From assembly GCA_028571685.1 (NCBI GenBank), contig CM053143.1:159768329-159832328 (forward strand): 64,000 nt of DNA, read 5' to 3'. The notes beneath the pieces were generated by a model. That model did no database searches and was not told the DNA's origin. It saw nothing but the letters and a program-made list of their open reading frames with translations. Position 1 is the stretch's first letter. Every line of letters starts with the position of its first letter. A program made the translations under genes and the position numbers. Shown one piece after another: positions 1 to 12,059 of the stretch. The DNA is from Heterohyrax brucei (Eukaryota; Chordata; Mammalia; Hyracoidea; Procaviidae).

Positions 1-600
1 GAGGAGTCACTTAGCCAGAGGCATTAGCTGCAGCTGATTCTCAAGTAGAGCAGCAGACTATCTGGCAGGTGATTCTTGAGCAGAAAAGCTGCATTTGAGA
101 TCATTAGTATCTAGATTTACGGGCAGGGGCTGGCAGAGGATGGCAGGAAGGCCTTAACTCCCCTCTATTTTGAGCCACATCATGGCATCTGGGGACAGAC
201 TCTGAAGCACCTTCATTGTTGCCTTCATTGTTAGCTGGAAGGCAGGGCCTGCCTCACCTGAGGGCCTAATTTTTCAGCAGCTGTTGGAGAGCTCCCCGCT
301 CTGCAGTAAAGTGCCTTTTAGAAATAAGACCACCTGGAGTACTGGCGCCTCTTCTATCCTTCACTGATCCACATCATAGGGTCAACTGATGGCCCCCCAG
401 TGACTACAGAAGTATAGCACCATCTTTACTAGTCAGGAGGCAGAGCCTGCAACCTCAGAGAGTCCACAGGGGGCTGGTCACTAGAGTACACAGAGATGGC
501 TGGTGACCAATTTCCCTCTTAGAACTATGCCTCAGCTCCTATTGAGGTAGCATCAGAGAAACTTATCAGCTTCTATAACAGCCATTTGCTAACCATTTAA
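1..600 (+). other. L1 5' UTR (partial)
   Basis: This GC-richer non-coding leader precedes the ORF1 remnant. It is colinear with 46571-47205 of the second L1, including the shared stretch on aged 5' UTR landmarks such as the 'ggagcagcagcctatctgg'-like block (here near 45-65). An L1 internal promoter would normally lie in the missing upstream part. Confidence 0.75.
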
Positions 601-890
601 AGAAGCAGTCCACCATGACTCCAGAGAACTCCTAAAATAGAGAATCAAAAAACTTCCCAGATGAAGAACCCTTTCTGAAACTATCAGAGGTTGAGTACAA
701 AAGAATTATCTAGAGAGCCCTCCTAGAGCTCAAACTAAATGCAGCAGAACAAAATGAAAAATTAAGTAACCTATTTGAACTGATGGAACATCAGTGATCT
801 GAAATCCAGCAGATCAATAACAAAATTACAGAACTAGACAATTCATTTAGAATACTACTCAGTTAGGGAAGTCAAAAAGCTCAATAAAAG
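600..890 (+). pseudogene. L1 ORF1 remnant, core deleted
   Basis: ORF1 of L1 encodes an RNA-binding coiled-coil chaperone. Here only the N-terminal coiled-coil part is visible (about 690-850, rich in Lys, Glu, Asn and Leu codons), and it contains stops. The RNA-recognition and C-terminal segments present in the second copy (about 47460-48215) are absent. Sequence after about 890 resumes at the inter-ORF region shared by both copies ('accagtgatc' block). Confidence 0.75.
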
Positions 891-1246
891 CTACAATATT
901 AAAATAAGGCAACCAGTGATCATAACATGAAAACTATTACATCACCACACTAAAAAGAGAGATACATCATGGTAGTTAAAAGTCTTTCAGACGGAGAAGA
1001 AATTTAAAAAAATATGAAGAAGTTAAAGTCTGGTTTAAGCTTAGAATGTTAAGGGGGATCACAGGAGTAGCCACAAAGCAAAGTAACAATGTGACCTCTC
1101 AAAACAAGAAGCATAATATTGGAGTCTTAACAAATACAAAAACAACACTGAAAAAGAAGAAAACTCAACCCATAAAGAAGAATGACCCAGAACAGAATAT
1201 TAAGAAAAAACATAGAAAACATCAATACAAAAGTAAATGCATCAAA

Positions 1247-1535
1247 ATGATAGCACTAAACACATACCTATCAATAATTACATGGAATGTAAACGGACTG
1301 AATGCTCCAATAAAGAAACAGTGAGTGACATCATGGATCAAAAGACATGACCCATCTAGATGTTGCTTACAAGAAACATATCTAAGACTCAAAGATATGA
1401 ACAAACTGAAAATCAAACCACAGAAAAATATAACGAAGCCAACAGCATACCAAGAAGAGCAAGAGTGGCAATTCTAATCTCAGATAAAATAGATTTTACT
1501 GTGAGATCCACCATCATGGACAAGGATAGAATCAA
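1247..1535 (+). pseudogene. L1 ORF2 endonuclease N-terminus, broken
   Basis: ORF2 encodes an APE-type endonuclease followed by reverse transcriptase. An ATG at 1247 opens the characteristic start MIALNTYLSIITWNVNGLN, which holds the conserved catalytic Asn region (NVNGLN) of L1 endonucleases. The reading is cut by a stop at 1322. The homologous 'CCLQET' stretch (about 1360-1380) continues after it. The C-terminal endonuclease segment is deleted near 1535-1562. The in-frame ORF starting at 1046 is only the upstream inter-ORF sequence read through. Confidence 0.85.
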
Positions 1536-1720
1536 ATGATTCTATCCTTTGGGATAGAATCCTACTAGAACCTATAGGATACAGCAAAACAGTGCTCAGA
1601 GGTCAATTTATCTCTATAAATGCACACATCTGGAAGGAAGAATGCAACCAAACCAAAGGATTAACCCTATAGCTTGAACATTGGAAAAAGAGCAACAGAG
1701 GAACCCCTTAGGCACAAGAA

Positions 1721-1762
1721 GAAAACAGATAAGAAAACAGATAAGAAAACAGATAAGAAAAA
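1721..1762 (+). repeat. 12-bp minisatellite inside L1 ORF2
   Basis: Three tandem copies of the unit aagaaaacagat occur here. The second L1 (about 49725-49745) has only one related unit, so this is a local expansion in this copy. Confidence 0.85.
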
Positions 1763-2089
1763 TTTGAGCAGAATTAAATGTATTAGAGAATAGAAGAATA
1801 ACTGAAAAAAATTAACAAAACCAAAAACTGATTCTTTGAACAGATAAACAAAATTGATAAACCATTGACTAAGCTTACAAAAGAAAAACAGGACCTGAAT
1901 AAGAAATGAGATGGGAGATGTCATAACAAACACAAATGAAATAAAAAATATTGTAACAGAATACTACAAAAGACGGTACTCTATATCAGATTTGAAAACC
2001 TAGAGGAAATGTACAAATTTCTGGATTCATATCACCTACCAAAATTATCATCAGGAGAAGTCAAATAACTTAATAAACCTATAACAAAG

Positions 2090-2880
2090 AAAGAGATTGA
2101 AGAAGTCATCAAAAAACTACCAGCCAAAAAAAGTCTTGACCAAGAAGGGTTCGCCGGAGAGTTGTACCAAACTTTTAGAGAACAGTTAACTCCAACACTA
2201 TTGATGCTATTTCACAGCATAGAAATGGATAGACTACTCCAAATTCATTCTACGAAGCCAGTATAACCCTGATAGCAAAGTTAGAGAAAGGTCCTGCAAT
2301 GAAAGAAAATTACAGACCAACATCACTCAAGAACCTAGATGCAAAAAACTTTAGCAAAATCCTAGCCAATAAAATTCAACAACATATCAAAAAACTCATT
2401 CATCATGACCAAAGTGGATTCACACCATGGATGCAGGGTTTGTTAAACATCAGAATAACAATTAATGTGATCAACCACATAAATAACACAGAGGATGAGG
2501 ATCACTTGATTTTATCAATTGATTCAGAAAATGCGTTTGACAAAGTCCAGTGTCCATTCATGTTAAAAAAGTCTCAGGAAAATAGGAATAGAAGGGAAAT
2601 TCTTCAATGCAATAAAGGCATCTAAGCAAAGCCAACTGCCTACATCATCTTGAATAGACAGAGACTGAAAGAATTCTCTCGGAGAATGGCAACTAAACAG
2701 GAATGTCCACTGTCACCACTTGTATTCAGCATTGTGCTAGAGCTTCTGGCCAGAGCAATCAGAAAAGATGAAGAAGTTATGGGTACCCGTATCAGTAAAG
2801 AAAAAGTAAAAATGTCCCTATTTGCAAATGACATGATTGTAAACACAGAAAGAAATGAAAGATCCCGTGAATAAACTACT
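2090..2880 (+). pseudogene. L1 ORF2 reverse transcriptase domain, inactivated
   Basis: Typical L1 reverse-transcriptase blocks can be read in order. A '[13 protein letters not shown]' block lies at about 2308-2345, '[11 protein letters not shown]' at about 2407-2440, '[12 protein letters not shown]' at about 2515-2550 and '[13 protein letters not shown]' at about 2704-2742. The catalytic FADD motif is FAND here (2821-2832), which loses an essential Asp. There is also a stop at 2623-2625 between the two halves, although both stay in the same frame. Known role of the family: copying L1 RNA at a nicked target. This copy is dead. Confidence 0.9.
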
Positions 2881-4500
2881 GGAACTAGTAGAAGAGCGCA
2901 GCAAAGGAAATCAATCAGTAGCATTCCCGTATATCAACAAAGAGATCATCAAACAGGAAATCACAAAACCAATACCATTTACAATACCCCCCAATAATTT
3001 AAAAGACCTAGGGATAAATCTAACCAGAGAAGAGACCTCCACAGAGAAATTCCAAGGCCCTACTTCAAGAAATCAGAAGAGACATAAGTGTAGAAATCTA
3101 CTTGCTCTTGGATAGGAAGCTTGAAAATTGTGAAAAATGTCTATTCTACACAAAATGATTTACATACACAGTACAATCCAAATACAAACACCAATGCAGT
3201 TTTTTAATTAGATGGATAAACAAATCATCCAGTTTGTTTGGAAAGGAAAGAAGCCCTAGATACATAAAACGCTACTTAAGAAGAGGAAAATCAACGGGAA
3301 GCCTCACACTACCTGACCTTAGAATTTATTACACTGCCATGGTAGTCAAAACATCCTGGTAATGGTACAAAAACAGACATATAGGCCAATGGAACAAAAT
3401 AAAAGTCCAGAGATATCACCATCCTCTATAAACAACTGATATTTCATGAAGTCCAAAAGGCCATAAACTAGAATAAAAACAGCCTCTTTAACAAATGGTG
3501 TTGGCAAAATTGAATATCCATTTGCAAAAAAAAAAAAAAAACTGAAACAATATCACATCATACACAAAAATTAACTCAAAATGGATCAAAGATCTAAATA
3601 TCAAACCTAAAATGATAAAGATCATGCAAGAAAAAATAGGGACGACAATGGAATTTCTCATACATGGCTTAGACTGACTACAAAATCTGACAAATGATGC
3701 ATGGACAACAGAAGGGAAAATAGATAAATAAGAACTACTTAAAATCAAATAATTATGCTCATCCTAAGACTTTTACTAAGAGAGTTGAAAGACTGACTAC
3801 AGAATGCAAACATATATTTGGCAACTACACTGTGGATCAATGTCTGATTTCCAAAATTTTACAAGGTACTGTAAAAATTCAACAAGAAAAAAAAAAAACA
3901 ATTAAACAACGGGTAAAAGAGATTAACAGACATTTCACCAAAGAAGATATCTAGTCAGATGAAAGGCATATGAGGAAATGCTCACAATCATCAGGTATTA
4001 GAGAAATCTAAATCAATGCTACAAGAAGATACCATCTCATCCCACTGAGGTTGACAATAATCCAAGAAACATAAAACAACAAATGTTGGAGAGGCTGTGG
4101 AGAGATAGGAATTCTCCTACACTGCTGGTAGGAATGCAAATAGGTACCAAATAGGTACCACCTGTTTGGAAATCAATTTGGCACTTTCTTAAAAAGCTAG
4201 AAATAAAAAATACCATATGATCCTGCAATCCCACAGCTTAGTGTACATCCTACAGAAATAAGGGCTGTCACAGAACAGATACTTGCACATGAATCTTTAT
4301 TGTAGCAATGTCCGTAATAGCAAAAAGATGGAATCAATCCATCAACAGATGAACGGATAACCAAATGATTGCATTGTATATATATATATATGCAACACTA
4401 TGCAATGATAAAGAACAATGATGATTTTAGGAAGCATCTAGTAACCTAGTATCTATTGGAAGACATTATGCTGAGTGAAATCAGTCAGGTGTAAAAAGTC
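2880..4500 (+). pseudogene. L1 ORF2 C-terminal region, degenerate
   Basis: This continues L1 homology through the post-RT part of ORF2. Recognisable stretches are around 3150-3420 (the conserved 'W..YK..K..K' region), 3560-3680 and 4030-4330 (the 'CFWHCWWE'-like region encoded by sequence such as 'gttggagaggctgtgga'). Numerous frameshifts, stops and a 15-bp A run near 3526 interrupt it. Confidence 0.75.
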
Positions 4501-5504
4501 TAGTATTGTATGAGATCATTATCATAAAGACTTAAAAAAAGGACGTATGCAGAGAAGAAAAGACTTTGATGACTACAAATGTGGAAGGGAAAGAGAGGAT
4601 TGTTTGTAGATTAGACAGTTGATAGGAATTTGGTTGTTTGAAGGGAGCGACAGCACTCAGTGGAAGACAGGTCAGTATAACTGGACTACAACATAAATTG
4701 AAACGTTTTCTAAATTCAACTCAACATTTCAAAGTATAGAGTAGCAGGGACAAGGGTCTGGGGACCGTGTTTTCAGCAGACATCAAGGTCAGTTGGCATA
4801 ACTAGCCTTTTGTTAAGAGAGTCTTCAGCACCCCATATTGTTGAGTGGTGTCTGGGGTCTTAAAAACCAGCAAGCTGCCATCTGAGGAATGTCAATTGGT
4901 CCCAATCCATCTAGAACAGATGACTACTGAGAAAATCAAAGACACAGGGAAAAGCCAGCTCAGGAGACAGAAATACCCAGTGACTGGGAGACTACATCAG
5001 CATGAGACCAGAAGAACCAGATGGTGCCTTGGCACCACTATAGGCAATCTTGATTGGAGACAGTCTTGATAGCATGAGAAAAGGAGGTGTGCATATCAAG
5101 AAGTCTACTCAAAGACCAGGACTGATGATCCAATGACCTGGAGGGCCCCCTGGGAAAATGGCCCCTATATTGCTGCTGCCCCAGATGCAAAATGAGTGCT
5201 GAGGTCAATGCGTCAGACAAAGAATGGTCTGGACTCAGTGATACAGGCTGAGCATGTGGTTTGTGTACTTTATGGTTTTATGCACTTATAGAAAGCTGTC
5301 ATACTAGTTTCTTTCTAGAGAGGAAAGGAGAAGGCAGAGAGCAGGGGACAAGTGCTTATTGGCAGGATACTAGAAGAGTGAAAAGGAGGAGTGTATTGTC
5401 ACTTGGAGAGAAGAGCAGATAGAGCTGAAGAGAGACAGCATGCAAAACGTACTTGGATTATATATTTTCTCTTAATTATAATAAAAAAAACTAAAAACAA
5501 ACAA
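4500..5504 (+). other. L1 3' UTR and poly(A) region
   Basis: About 1 kb of sequence with no coding similarity follows ORF2. It ends in an AATAAA at about 5480-5485 and an interrupted A-rich tail. Such a long 3' UTR is a useful subfamily marker for this lineage's L1. Confidence 0.75.
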
Positions 5505-5835
5505 ATCAACTCTCTTTTGAAAATCCTTGAAATCTAGGAGAAACTCAGCATCAAGTGATCTTTGCCAGTGCTGTAACCCAGTGGAGAAGTAGTACAGGCC
5601 CTGACTGGGTTGTTAAAATCTGTTAGCTACTCCTTTGTCAGCTGAACAGAAGATAACTTAAAATCTCTTTGCAGGACTATAATACTCCCAGAGGCTTTTA
5701 CAACATGTCATGCATTCTGTTAAAAACAATTAACTATGTAAAAGTTCCATTTGGCAAAAGCCATGAGAAAAAACGAATCCAAACAAGCAACCAAAAATGT
5801 CCCACAAATTATCCAGATATTACAGATTGATGACC
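5505..5835. other. Single-copy spacer
   Basis: AT-rich spacer between the L1 tail and an AfroSINE. No recognisable repeat, RNA or coding signal was seen. Confidence 0.5.
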
Positions 5836-6000
5836 AAACCAAACCAAAACTCACTGTCATGATGATTCTGATTTATAGAGACCCTCTGGGACAAAGTAGA
5901 GCTGCCACACAGTTTCTGAAGAACACGTGGTAGATGCAAACTGCTGACCTTTCAGATAGCTGAGGTAGTGCTTCACCATTATGCCACCAGGGTTTCCAGG
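5836..6000 (-). mobile_element. AfroSINE (tRNA-derived SINE)
   Basis: The reverse strand reads from a tRNA-like head ('ggaaaccctggtggcata') through a B-box-like region to the RTE-like tail. About 165 bp, near complete. It sits just upstream of an L1-derived fragment. Confidence 0.88.
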
Positions 6001-6029
6001 GCAGTAAAATAACCATTATTAATATAATT

Positions 6030-6850
6030 AAGAAAGATTACAAGAATACGGAAAAAATTATTTAAAATTAAGATTTTTGTGTTGTTTTTTGCTATAGAAT
6101 TAGAAAATACAACAAAGAACAAAATACTCTAGAACTGAAAAATAAAGAAATAAACACCTGAAATTAACAATCCAACAGATGTGTTTCAAAGCACATTAGG
6201 CATCCCTGGATGGCTGAACTGAAACATGCAGCAAAATAAATTATAAAAGCTGAAGCACAGAAGGGAAAAAATAATAACAGGAAAGAGTATTAAATACATG
6301 TGGGATACAAGACAAGTTTCTATTATATATTTCTTGTTGGAGTCTCGAAGAGAAAGACGAGACGAAATGGGACCAAACATTATATGAAAACAGGTTATTT
6401 TGAAGAATTAAAAAATATATTGAAAAGCATTAACTTACAGATTCAAGATCATTTGTGTACTTGAAACAGGGTACATGCAATTAAAGACATACCTACACAT
6501 ATAACTTCAACAGCACAGAAAGATACCGGAAGAAAATCATAATATTACCCAGAGTTTTAAGGAAAAAGAAGAAGGAGGAGAGTGTATGTGTGTACATGAG
6601 AGATGGTTACACAAAATTAAAAGGAGCAGCAGGAAGACTGACAGTCGACTTCGCAATGGAAACAATAGAAGTCAGCAGCAATGAAAGGACACATGTAAAG
6701 TACTGAAAGAAAGTAGTTACTAACTGGAATCTTATAACTGGTGTAAATATTCTTGAACATAATGGTGCAACAAATTCCTTAGACTTTTTTTCAGAAAAGA
6801 AAAAAGAAGGATATAAATTTTAACTATGCAGGTAAATATAAAACTATATT
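6030..6850 (+). mobile_element. Ancient L1-type ORF1-derived fragment
   Basis: The stretch from about 6300 ('gtgggatacaagacaag') through the 'ttaacttacagattcaag' region (about 6430) to the 'aaagtactgaaagaaagtag' and 'agactttttttcag' regions (6695-6800) follows the order of mammalian L1M/HAL1-like ORF1 sequence. It is heavily mutated and has no continuous frame. A HAL1 (half-L1) origin is equally possible, because no ORF2 part follows. Confidence 0.55.
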
Positions 6851-7623
6851 GCATGAATAAACAATAATAGTAATATTTTGAAATGTAACATTACCTTTTT
6901 AAAAGTAGACTGGCAACCAGATGATGAAATATATGAATGACAATCCCACTGATTATTAAAAAGCATTTATCAATTATAAAATAGCCTGTCAATTTTCTTG
7001 AAATGAATTTGCTAATGACTTACACTGGGACACAATTATATTTGTTATTATGATTCTGTACCACACAGCTCTAAATAATAATTCTTTTTTGGTTCTATAC
7101 AGTCCAGAGAATCTGAATGTTAGAACCGACATTTGAAAGTATTCAGTTAAAAAAAGAAGTCTTATAAAGAACTGTATTATTTAATCTTTAAATGTCCATT
7201 TAACTGTACTTCTATTTTAATTTTAAATCTCCACCTTGTGCTGAAAGTTTTAATGGAATATAGAAAAGCAACTCTTTCTCTTGAAATACAGTATTTTTCA
7301 TATGAAAAAATTTATTGCAATATGAAGTTGCTTAAAATATTATAATGTGAAGAGACCAAAATTCACGTTGTCATTTAATTAAGATGTCTCTTCATGAAAG
7401 TTATGAGGTTGACCACTTGCAAGGTACAGTAAAAACAAAAGGTAAAGGCCTGTTTTTAATAGTGAAACAAAATTATTGTTTTTCATGAGTTAGGATGAAT
7501 GAGCCTTGTATCACTTGAATTAGTGTTTTAAATTTTAAACGTAAGAGAAAGTATTAGTGTAGATTTCATATTATTGATTTACTTTTATTTTACCTCTGAT
7601 TGGAAAGTGATAATGGTCACTTA
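6851..7623. other. Single-copy AT-rich spacer
   Basis: Long runs of A and T, no frame longer than chance, and no repeat family recognised. Confidence 0.5.
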
Positions 7624-7800
7624 GCTAGAAAAAACAAGCTGCTGTCAAGTCGATTCTGACTCTGGATGATTTACAGAACAGAGTAGAACTGCCCACCCCT
7701 CCCGCCCCAAGTTTCCAAGGAGTGCCTGGTGTGTTCAACCCACCAGCCTATTGGTTTGGAGCCTTAGCAAACAACCACTACACCACCAGATTTTCCAACG
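7624..7800 (-). mobile_element. AfroSINE
   Basis: Reverse orientation. The tail begins 'gctgctgtcaagtcgattct' and the tRNA-like head ends near 7798. A small C-rich insertion (ccacccctcccgcccc) interrupts the middle. Confidence 0.88.
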
Positions 7801-8336
7801 GTACCAACAAAACAGACCTAATTTTCCTAGACAAGAAGTTATATCATCTACCTAGATTATAACATAGAATTTACAGTACTTTGCCTTCTCATTCTTAAAC
7901 ACTTCACACATGTATTTGCATAGTCAAATTAGTTGAGTGCTACTTTAATACATACCTTCAGTGTAGAAGCAGTTTTGGAACTTAGTAATGGATAGAGGCT
8001 AGAAGAATGTTCAAGTACTTAACAGTAAAAGCCACTGTGCTTGGGTCAGTTCTTCCTACCGTGGCAGTTTATATGTTGGCATGATTCTGGAAGCTAGCAA
8101 CCGGCATTTCTAATACCAGCAGAATCATCCAGATTGAAAAGCTGTTATTAGAGTTTCCAGAGTAAGACTGATGAGGAAACAAGACCTTGTAGTAACTTCC
8201 TAACAAAACTGGCCAGTGAAAACCTTATGAATAGCAATGGAGTGCATATTGCCTGAAAAAGTACCAAAAGATGAGCACCTCAGGGTAGAAGTCACTCAAA
8301 ATAGGACTGGTGAAGAGTTATCTTCTTCTCAAAGTA

Positions 8337-8502
8337 ACAAAGAAATACTAAAACTCATTGCCCTCAAGTGGATTCTGACTTATAGAAACTCTGTAGCACA
8401 GAGTAAAACTGTCCCGCAGGGTTTCCAAGGAGCACCTGGTGGGTTCAAACTGCAACCTGTTGGTTAGCAGGCACAACTCAACCACTACAGTCTCAGGGTT
8501 TC
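8337..8502 (-). mobile_element. AfroSINE nested in the RTE 5' leader
   Basis: A reverse-oriented SINE splits the RTE leader. RTE sequence stops after 'gttatcttcttctcaaag' and resumes at 'cagagtggatcttaat'. Short similar flanks (cttctcaaag / tttctcagag) may be the target duplication. It is therefore younger than the RTE insertion. Confidence 0.85.
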
Positions 8503-8601
8503 TTTCTCAGAGTGGATCTTAATAATGTAGATAAAGCAAAGTTTTGGAAGGCTTCATTTGCTAATTTGGTATGACACAAAATGAAAAGAAACAACTAGGC
8601 A

Positions 8602-11270
8602 TGCATTAATAATTGGAATATGGAATGTATGAAATGTGAATCTAATTGGAAGTTGTTAAAAATGAGGTGGAACTCATTAAGATCAATATTCTAGGCATTA
8701 ATGACTGAAATGGACTGATGTTGGCCATTGTGAGCCAGACAATCATGTGGTCTACAAACTGACAAATCAAAGAAGCACAGTGTCATATTCTTGCTAAAAA
8801 GACAATTTCAAGATCTATTCTGAAGTACAGTTCTGTCGGTGTTAGGATAATATCCATACATTTAAAAAGAAGATCTATTAATGCAAATATTATTCAAATT
8901 GCACAAAATATTAACACCAAAGATGAAGAAATTAAAGATTTTTACCAACTTCTGCATTCTAAAATTGATCAAACATACATTCGAGGTGAATTGTTAACCA
9001 CTGGTGATTGGAGTACAAAAATTGGAATGGGGAAGGATCTATATTTGAAAAAATATGGATTTCATGACAGGAACAATGCCAGCAATGTAAGAACAAATTT
9101 TGCAAGATCAACACCTTGTTCACTGTATATACCTTATTTTCAACAACTGCTACTATACACACGGACCTCATCAGGTGGAAAACACAGGAATGAAATTGAT
9201 TGTATCTGCACAAAGAGATGGTGGAAAATCTCAATATCTTCAGTCAGAATGAAACCAATGAACAGACCATGAATTGGTCATAGACAAGATGAAGAGGAAG
9301 AAACTTAAAAGAAGTCCAGGAAACTCAAAATATGACTGTAAGTATATTCTACCTGAATTTGGGGATCTTCTCCAGAATAGACTTCATGTCTTGAACACTA
9401 CTAATCAAAGATAAGATGAGCTGTGGAGTTCCTTGAAAACATCATGAATGAAGAGAGGAAACGATCATTAAAAAGACAGGAAAGAAAGAAAAACGAAAAT
9501 GAACGTCAGAAGAGACTGAATCTTGTTCAGACATAGAATAGCTAATGTGAATCCAAGAAAGAATGAAGTGAAAAGTTCAACAGAAGGCTTCAAAGGGCAA
9601 CTCAGGAAGACAAGCCAGAGTGTTATAATGATATATGCAAAGACCTGGAGTCAGAAAACCAAAAGGGAAGAACATGCTCACATTTCTCAGCCTGTAAGAG
9701 CTGAACCGAAAATTCAAGTCCTGATTGAGAATTTTGAAGGATTCTCTGGGAAAAATATGGAAAGACTCGGGACAATGGCACTTGGCTTGGCAGGAAGGAT
9801 GAAAGGAATACACATTGTCACTATTAAAAAAAAAAAGAATTATTTGACAGTCAAACTTTTCAGGAGGATCAAGAACCAGTGGTACTGAAGGAAGATATCG
9901 AAGCCGCACTGAAGGCTTGCTGAAAAGAAAAGCACCAGGAATTGACAAAATACCAACTGAGATATTTTGATAAATGAAGTGCTGGAAGTACTCATTTCTC
10001 TACCCTAAAATACATGGAAGATGGCTATGCAGCTAATCTACCGGAAGCTATCTACGTTTGTGCCCATTCCAAAGAAAGATGATCCAACACAATGTGGAAA
10101 TTACCACATAGTATCATTAATATCACACACTAGATTTGCTGAAGGTAATTCGAACATGGTTGCATAGTACATGGACAGACAACTATCAGAAATTCAAGCC
10201 AGGTTAGAGGTAGTCATCAAATGAGGGATGTCATTACTGATATTAGATGAATCTAGCTGAAAGCAAATAATACCAGAAGGATGTTTACTTGTGTTTTACT
10301 GAATATGCAAAGGCATTCAAGTATGGATATAATTGGGAATAATGGTAATTTCAGAACACTTAAGCGTACTTATGAAAATGGTATACATAATCCAAGAGGC
10401 AGTGTTTTGAATAGAATAAGGGGACACTTCAAAAATCAGGAAGGATATGTGTCAGGGATTTATCTTTTCACGGTACTTATTCAGTCTGTGTGGTGAGAAA
10501 ATAATCAGAGCAGCTGGACTATATAAAGAGGAATGTGGCCTTGGGTTTAGCTGAAAACTTGTTAATAACCTGTGATACACAGATGACACAATCTCATTTG
10601 TTTTAAAGGCAAAGGATTGAAACACTTACTGATGAACATCAAAGGCTACAGCCTTAAGTATGGGTTATACCTCAGCCTAAGGAAAACAAAAATCTTCAAA
10701 ATTGGACCAATAACCAATATCATGATAAATGAAGAGACAAAGTGTTTAATGGTTTCATTTTACTAGGATCCATGGTTAAAGTCCATGGAAGCAGCAGTCA
10801 AGAAATCAAATAATGCATTACACCTTTTCCAAAAGATCTCTTTGAAGTGTTGAAAAGCTAAGCTATACTTTAGGGACTAAGATGTGCTTGACTCAAGCCA
10901 TGGTATTTTCAATGCCTCATATGTGTTGGAGCCCTGGACAACAGGAAGATCAGACAATGGATATCTTAAATTATAGTTTTGGTGAAGAATATTGATCTGC
11001 TGGAGGAATGAACGTGTTTGTTTTGGAAGTGTAGCCAAAATGCTCTTTAGAAGCAAGGATGGTGAGACTTCATCTCACATACTTTAGATGTGCTATCTGG
11101 AGGAACAGAGGCTGGAGAATGACGTCACACTTCATAATGCAAAGGATCACTACAAACTAGGAGAATTCCCAATGACATGGGCTGACACAGTTGCTGGAAA
11201 AAATGGGCTCAGGCAAAAGAATGATTGTGAAAATAGTGTAGGACAGGGCAGTGTATCTTTCTGTCTTACG
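8602..11270 (+). pseudogene. RTE endonuclease-reverse transcriptase ORF, inactivated
   Basis: The ORF product would nick target DNA and reverse-transcribe RTE RNA. Endonuclease signatures seen are GIWNV at 8615-8629 and GDWSTKIG at about 9005-9028 (family form GDWNAKVG). The linker is open from 9523 to 9888. RT signatures include the GNYH block near 10098 and 'YTDD' at 10576-10587 in place of YADD, directly after a stop. Frames are broken at many points, so no full protein is possible. The minus-strand ORF at 9577-9948 is a shadow of this linker. Confidence 0.85.
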
Positions 11271-11316
11271 TAGCGCTACTATGAATTGCACCTAACAACA
11301 AAAACACCATTAAATC

Positions 11317-12059
11317 ATCCAAAGATTCTAGTAAATATTTAAGTTTCCTACACTGGGTAAAAATTTAGAATTTACGTATATTAAAAATTTACTTGTATAT
11401 TTTTATATTATTAGTCCATTAAATAGCATTTTTTGCTTAGACTCACTCAAGGAAATAAACATTTACATGTCTTCATTTGAAATTATTGTTTACTTTTAAG
11501 GGGTAAATTATGCATCTTATTAATTCATTTATAGCACTAATTTTATTTTTTCTGTTTAAAACAATGACACTTGTTTTCTTTAACAACCACAAAGCCTAGT
11601 ACTATCTTGATTATCCTTTTCAAAATCCATTTGTAAACATAAGCGTATCTCAAAACCAGAGTATGTTACATCATTTTAATATGAGTTACTTGTTCTACAG
11701 CACTTGGCTTGGCTTATCTAAATAAAAGTGCTACTGGCCGAAAAAGTGCTCTTTGTGAACCTAAGATATATTCTCAATGGGAATCACACACTTTTCTTCT
11801 TAGGATTCTTTAATAGTAAGATAAGCTCTGCTGTTTCAGAGCGACCTCAATATTACTGCCCAAGGGTTAGAAACTGTACTCTATGTTTTTTAAACTGCCT
11901 TCAATGCTGACAATCTATTTTTAATCCAATCAATTTAATTAGTTAAATCAATACTTAATAGCCTGCAGCATTCTCTATTAATTAGTCATTTTAAAGGCCT
12001 TGCTGTCTGAAGGGAAGGGCAGAGGTATTTTCACATTAGTTGAACTAATGGCTTTTATA
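11317..12059. other. Single-copy DNA, candidate conserved non-coding element
   Basis: No repeat was recognised. The part from about 11900 to 12060 is dense in TAAT/ATTA cores ('tttaattagttaaatcaata', 'ctattaattagtcatttta'), with mixed composition unlike the decayed repeats around it. See findings. A regulatory role is inference only. Confidence 0.35.

Larger units (their letters stand above)
1..5504 (+). mobile_element. L1 LINE, long copy with 5' end outside the window and two internal deletions
   Basis: This is a long-interspersed retrotransposon of the L1 type in sense orientation. It contains a 5' UTR, an ORF1 remnant, an ORF2 remnant with endonuclease and reverse transcriptase signatures, a long 3' UTR and an A-rich tail near 5480-5504. 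Base 1 aligns by eye with about base 46571 of the second L1 in the window, so roughly 0.48 kb of 5' UTR lies upstream of the window. Compared with that copy it lacks about 0.75 kb of ORF1 (break near 850-890) and about 0.55 kb of the endonuclease C-terminus (break near 1535-1562). Frames are shifted and carry stops throughout, so it cannot move on its own. Family assignment rests on recognised ORF2 motifs; the subfamily was not determined. Confidence 0.92.
8035..11315 (+). mobile_element. RTE (BovB-like) LINE, colinear near full-length copy
   Basis: This non-LTR retrotransposon is read in order on the plus strand. It has a 5' leader (8035-8600, interrupted by an AfroSINE at 8337-8502), an APE endonuclease (about 8600-9290), a Lys/Glu-rich linker (9290-9900), a reverse transcriptase (about 9900-10900), a C-terminal region, and the 3' end 'gcacctaacaacaaaaacac' at about 11290-11310. 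Length without the SINE is about 3.1 kb, close to the other RTE sequence in the window when reassembled. Many stops and frameshifts are present. The 3' end resembles AfroSINE tails, which fits RTE machinery mobilising those SINEs. No clear target-site duplication was seen. Confidence 0.9.

Noticed and set aside
9577..9948. 123-codon minus-strand frame
   Set aside because: Opposite strand of the RTE linker; no features of its own.
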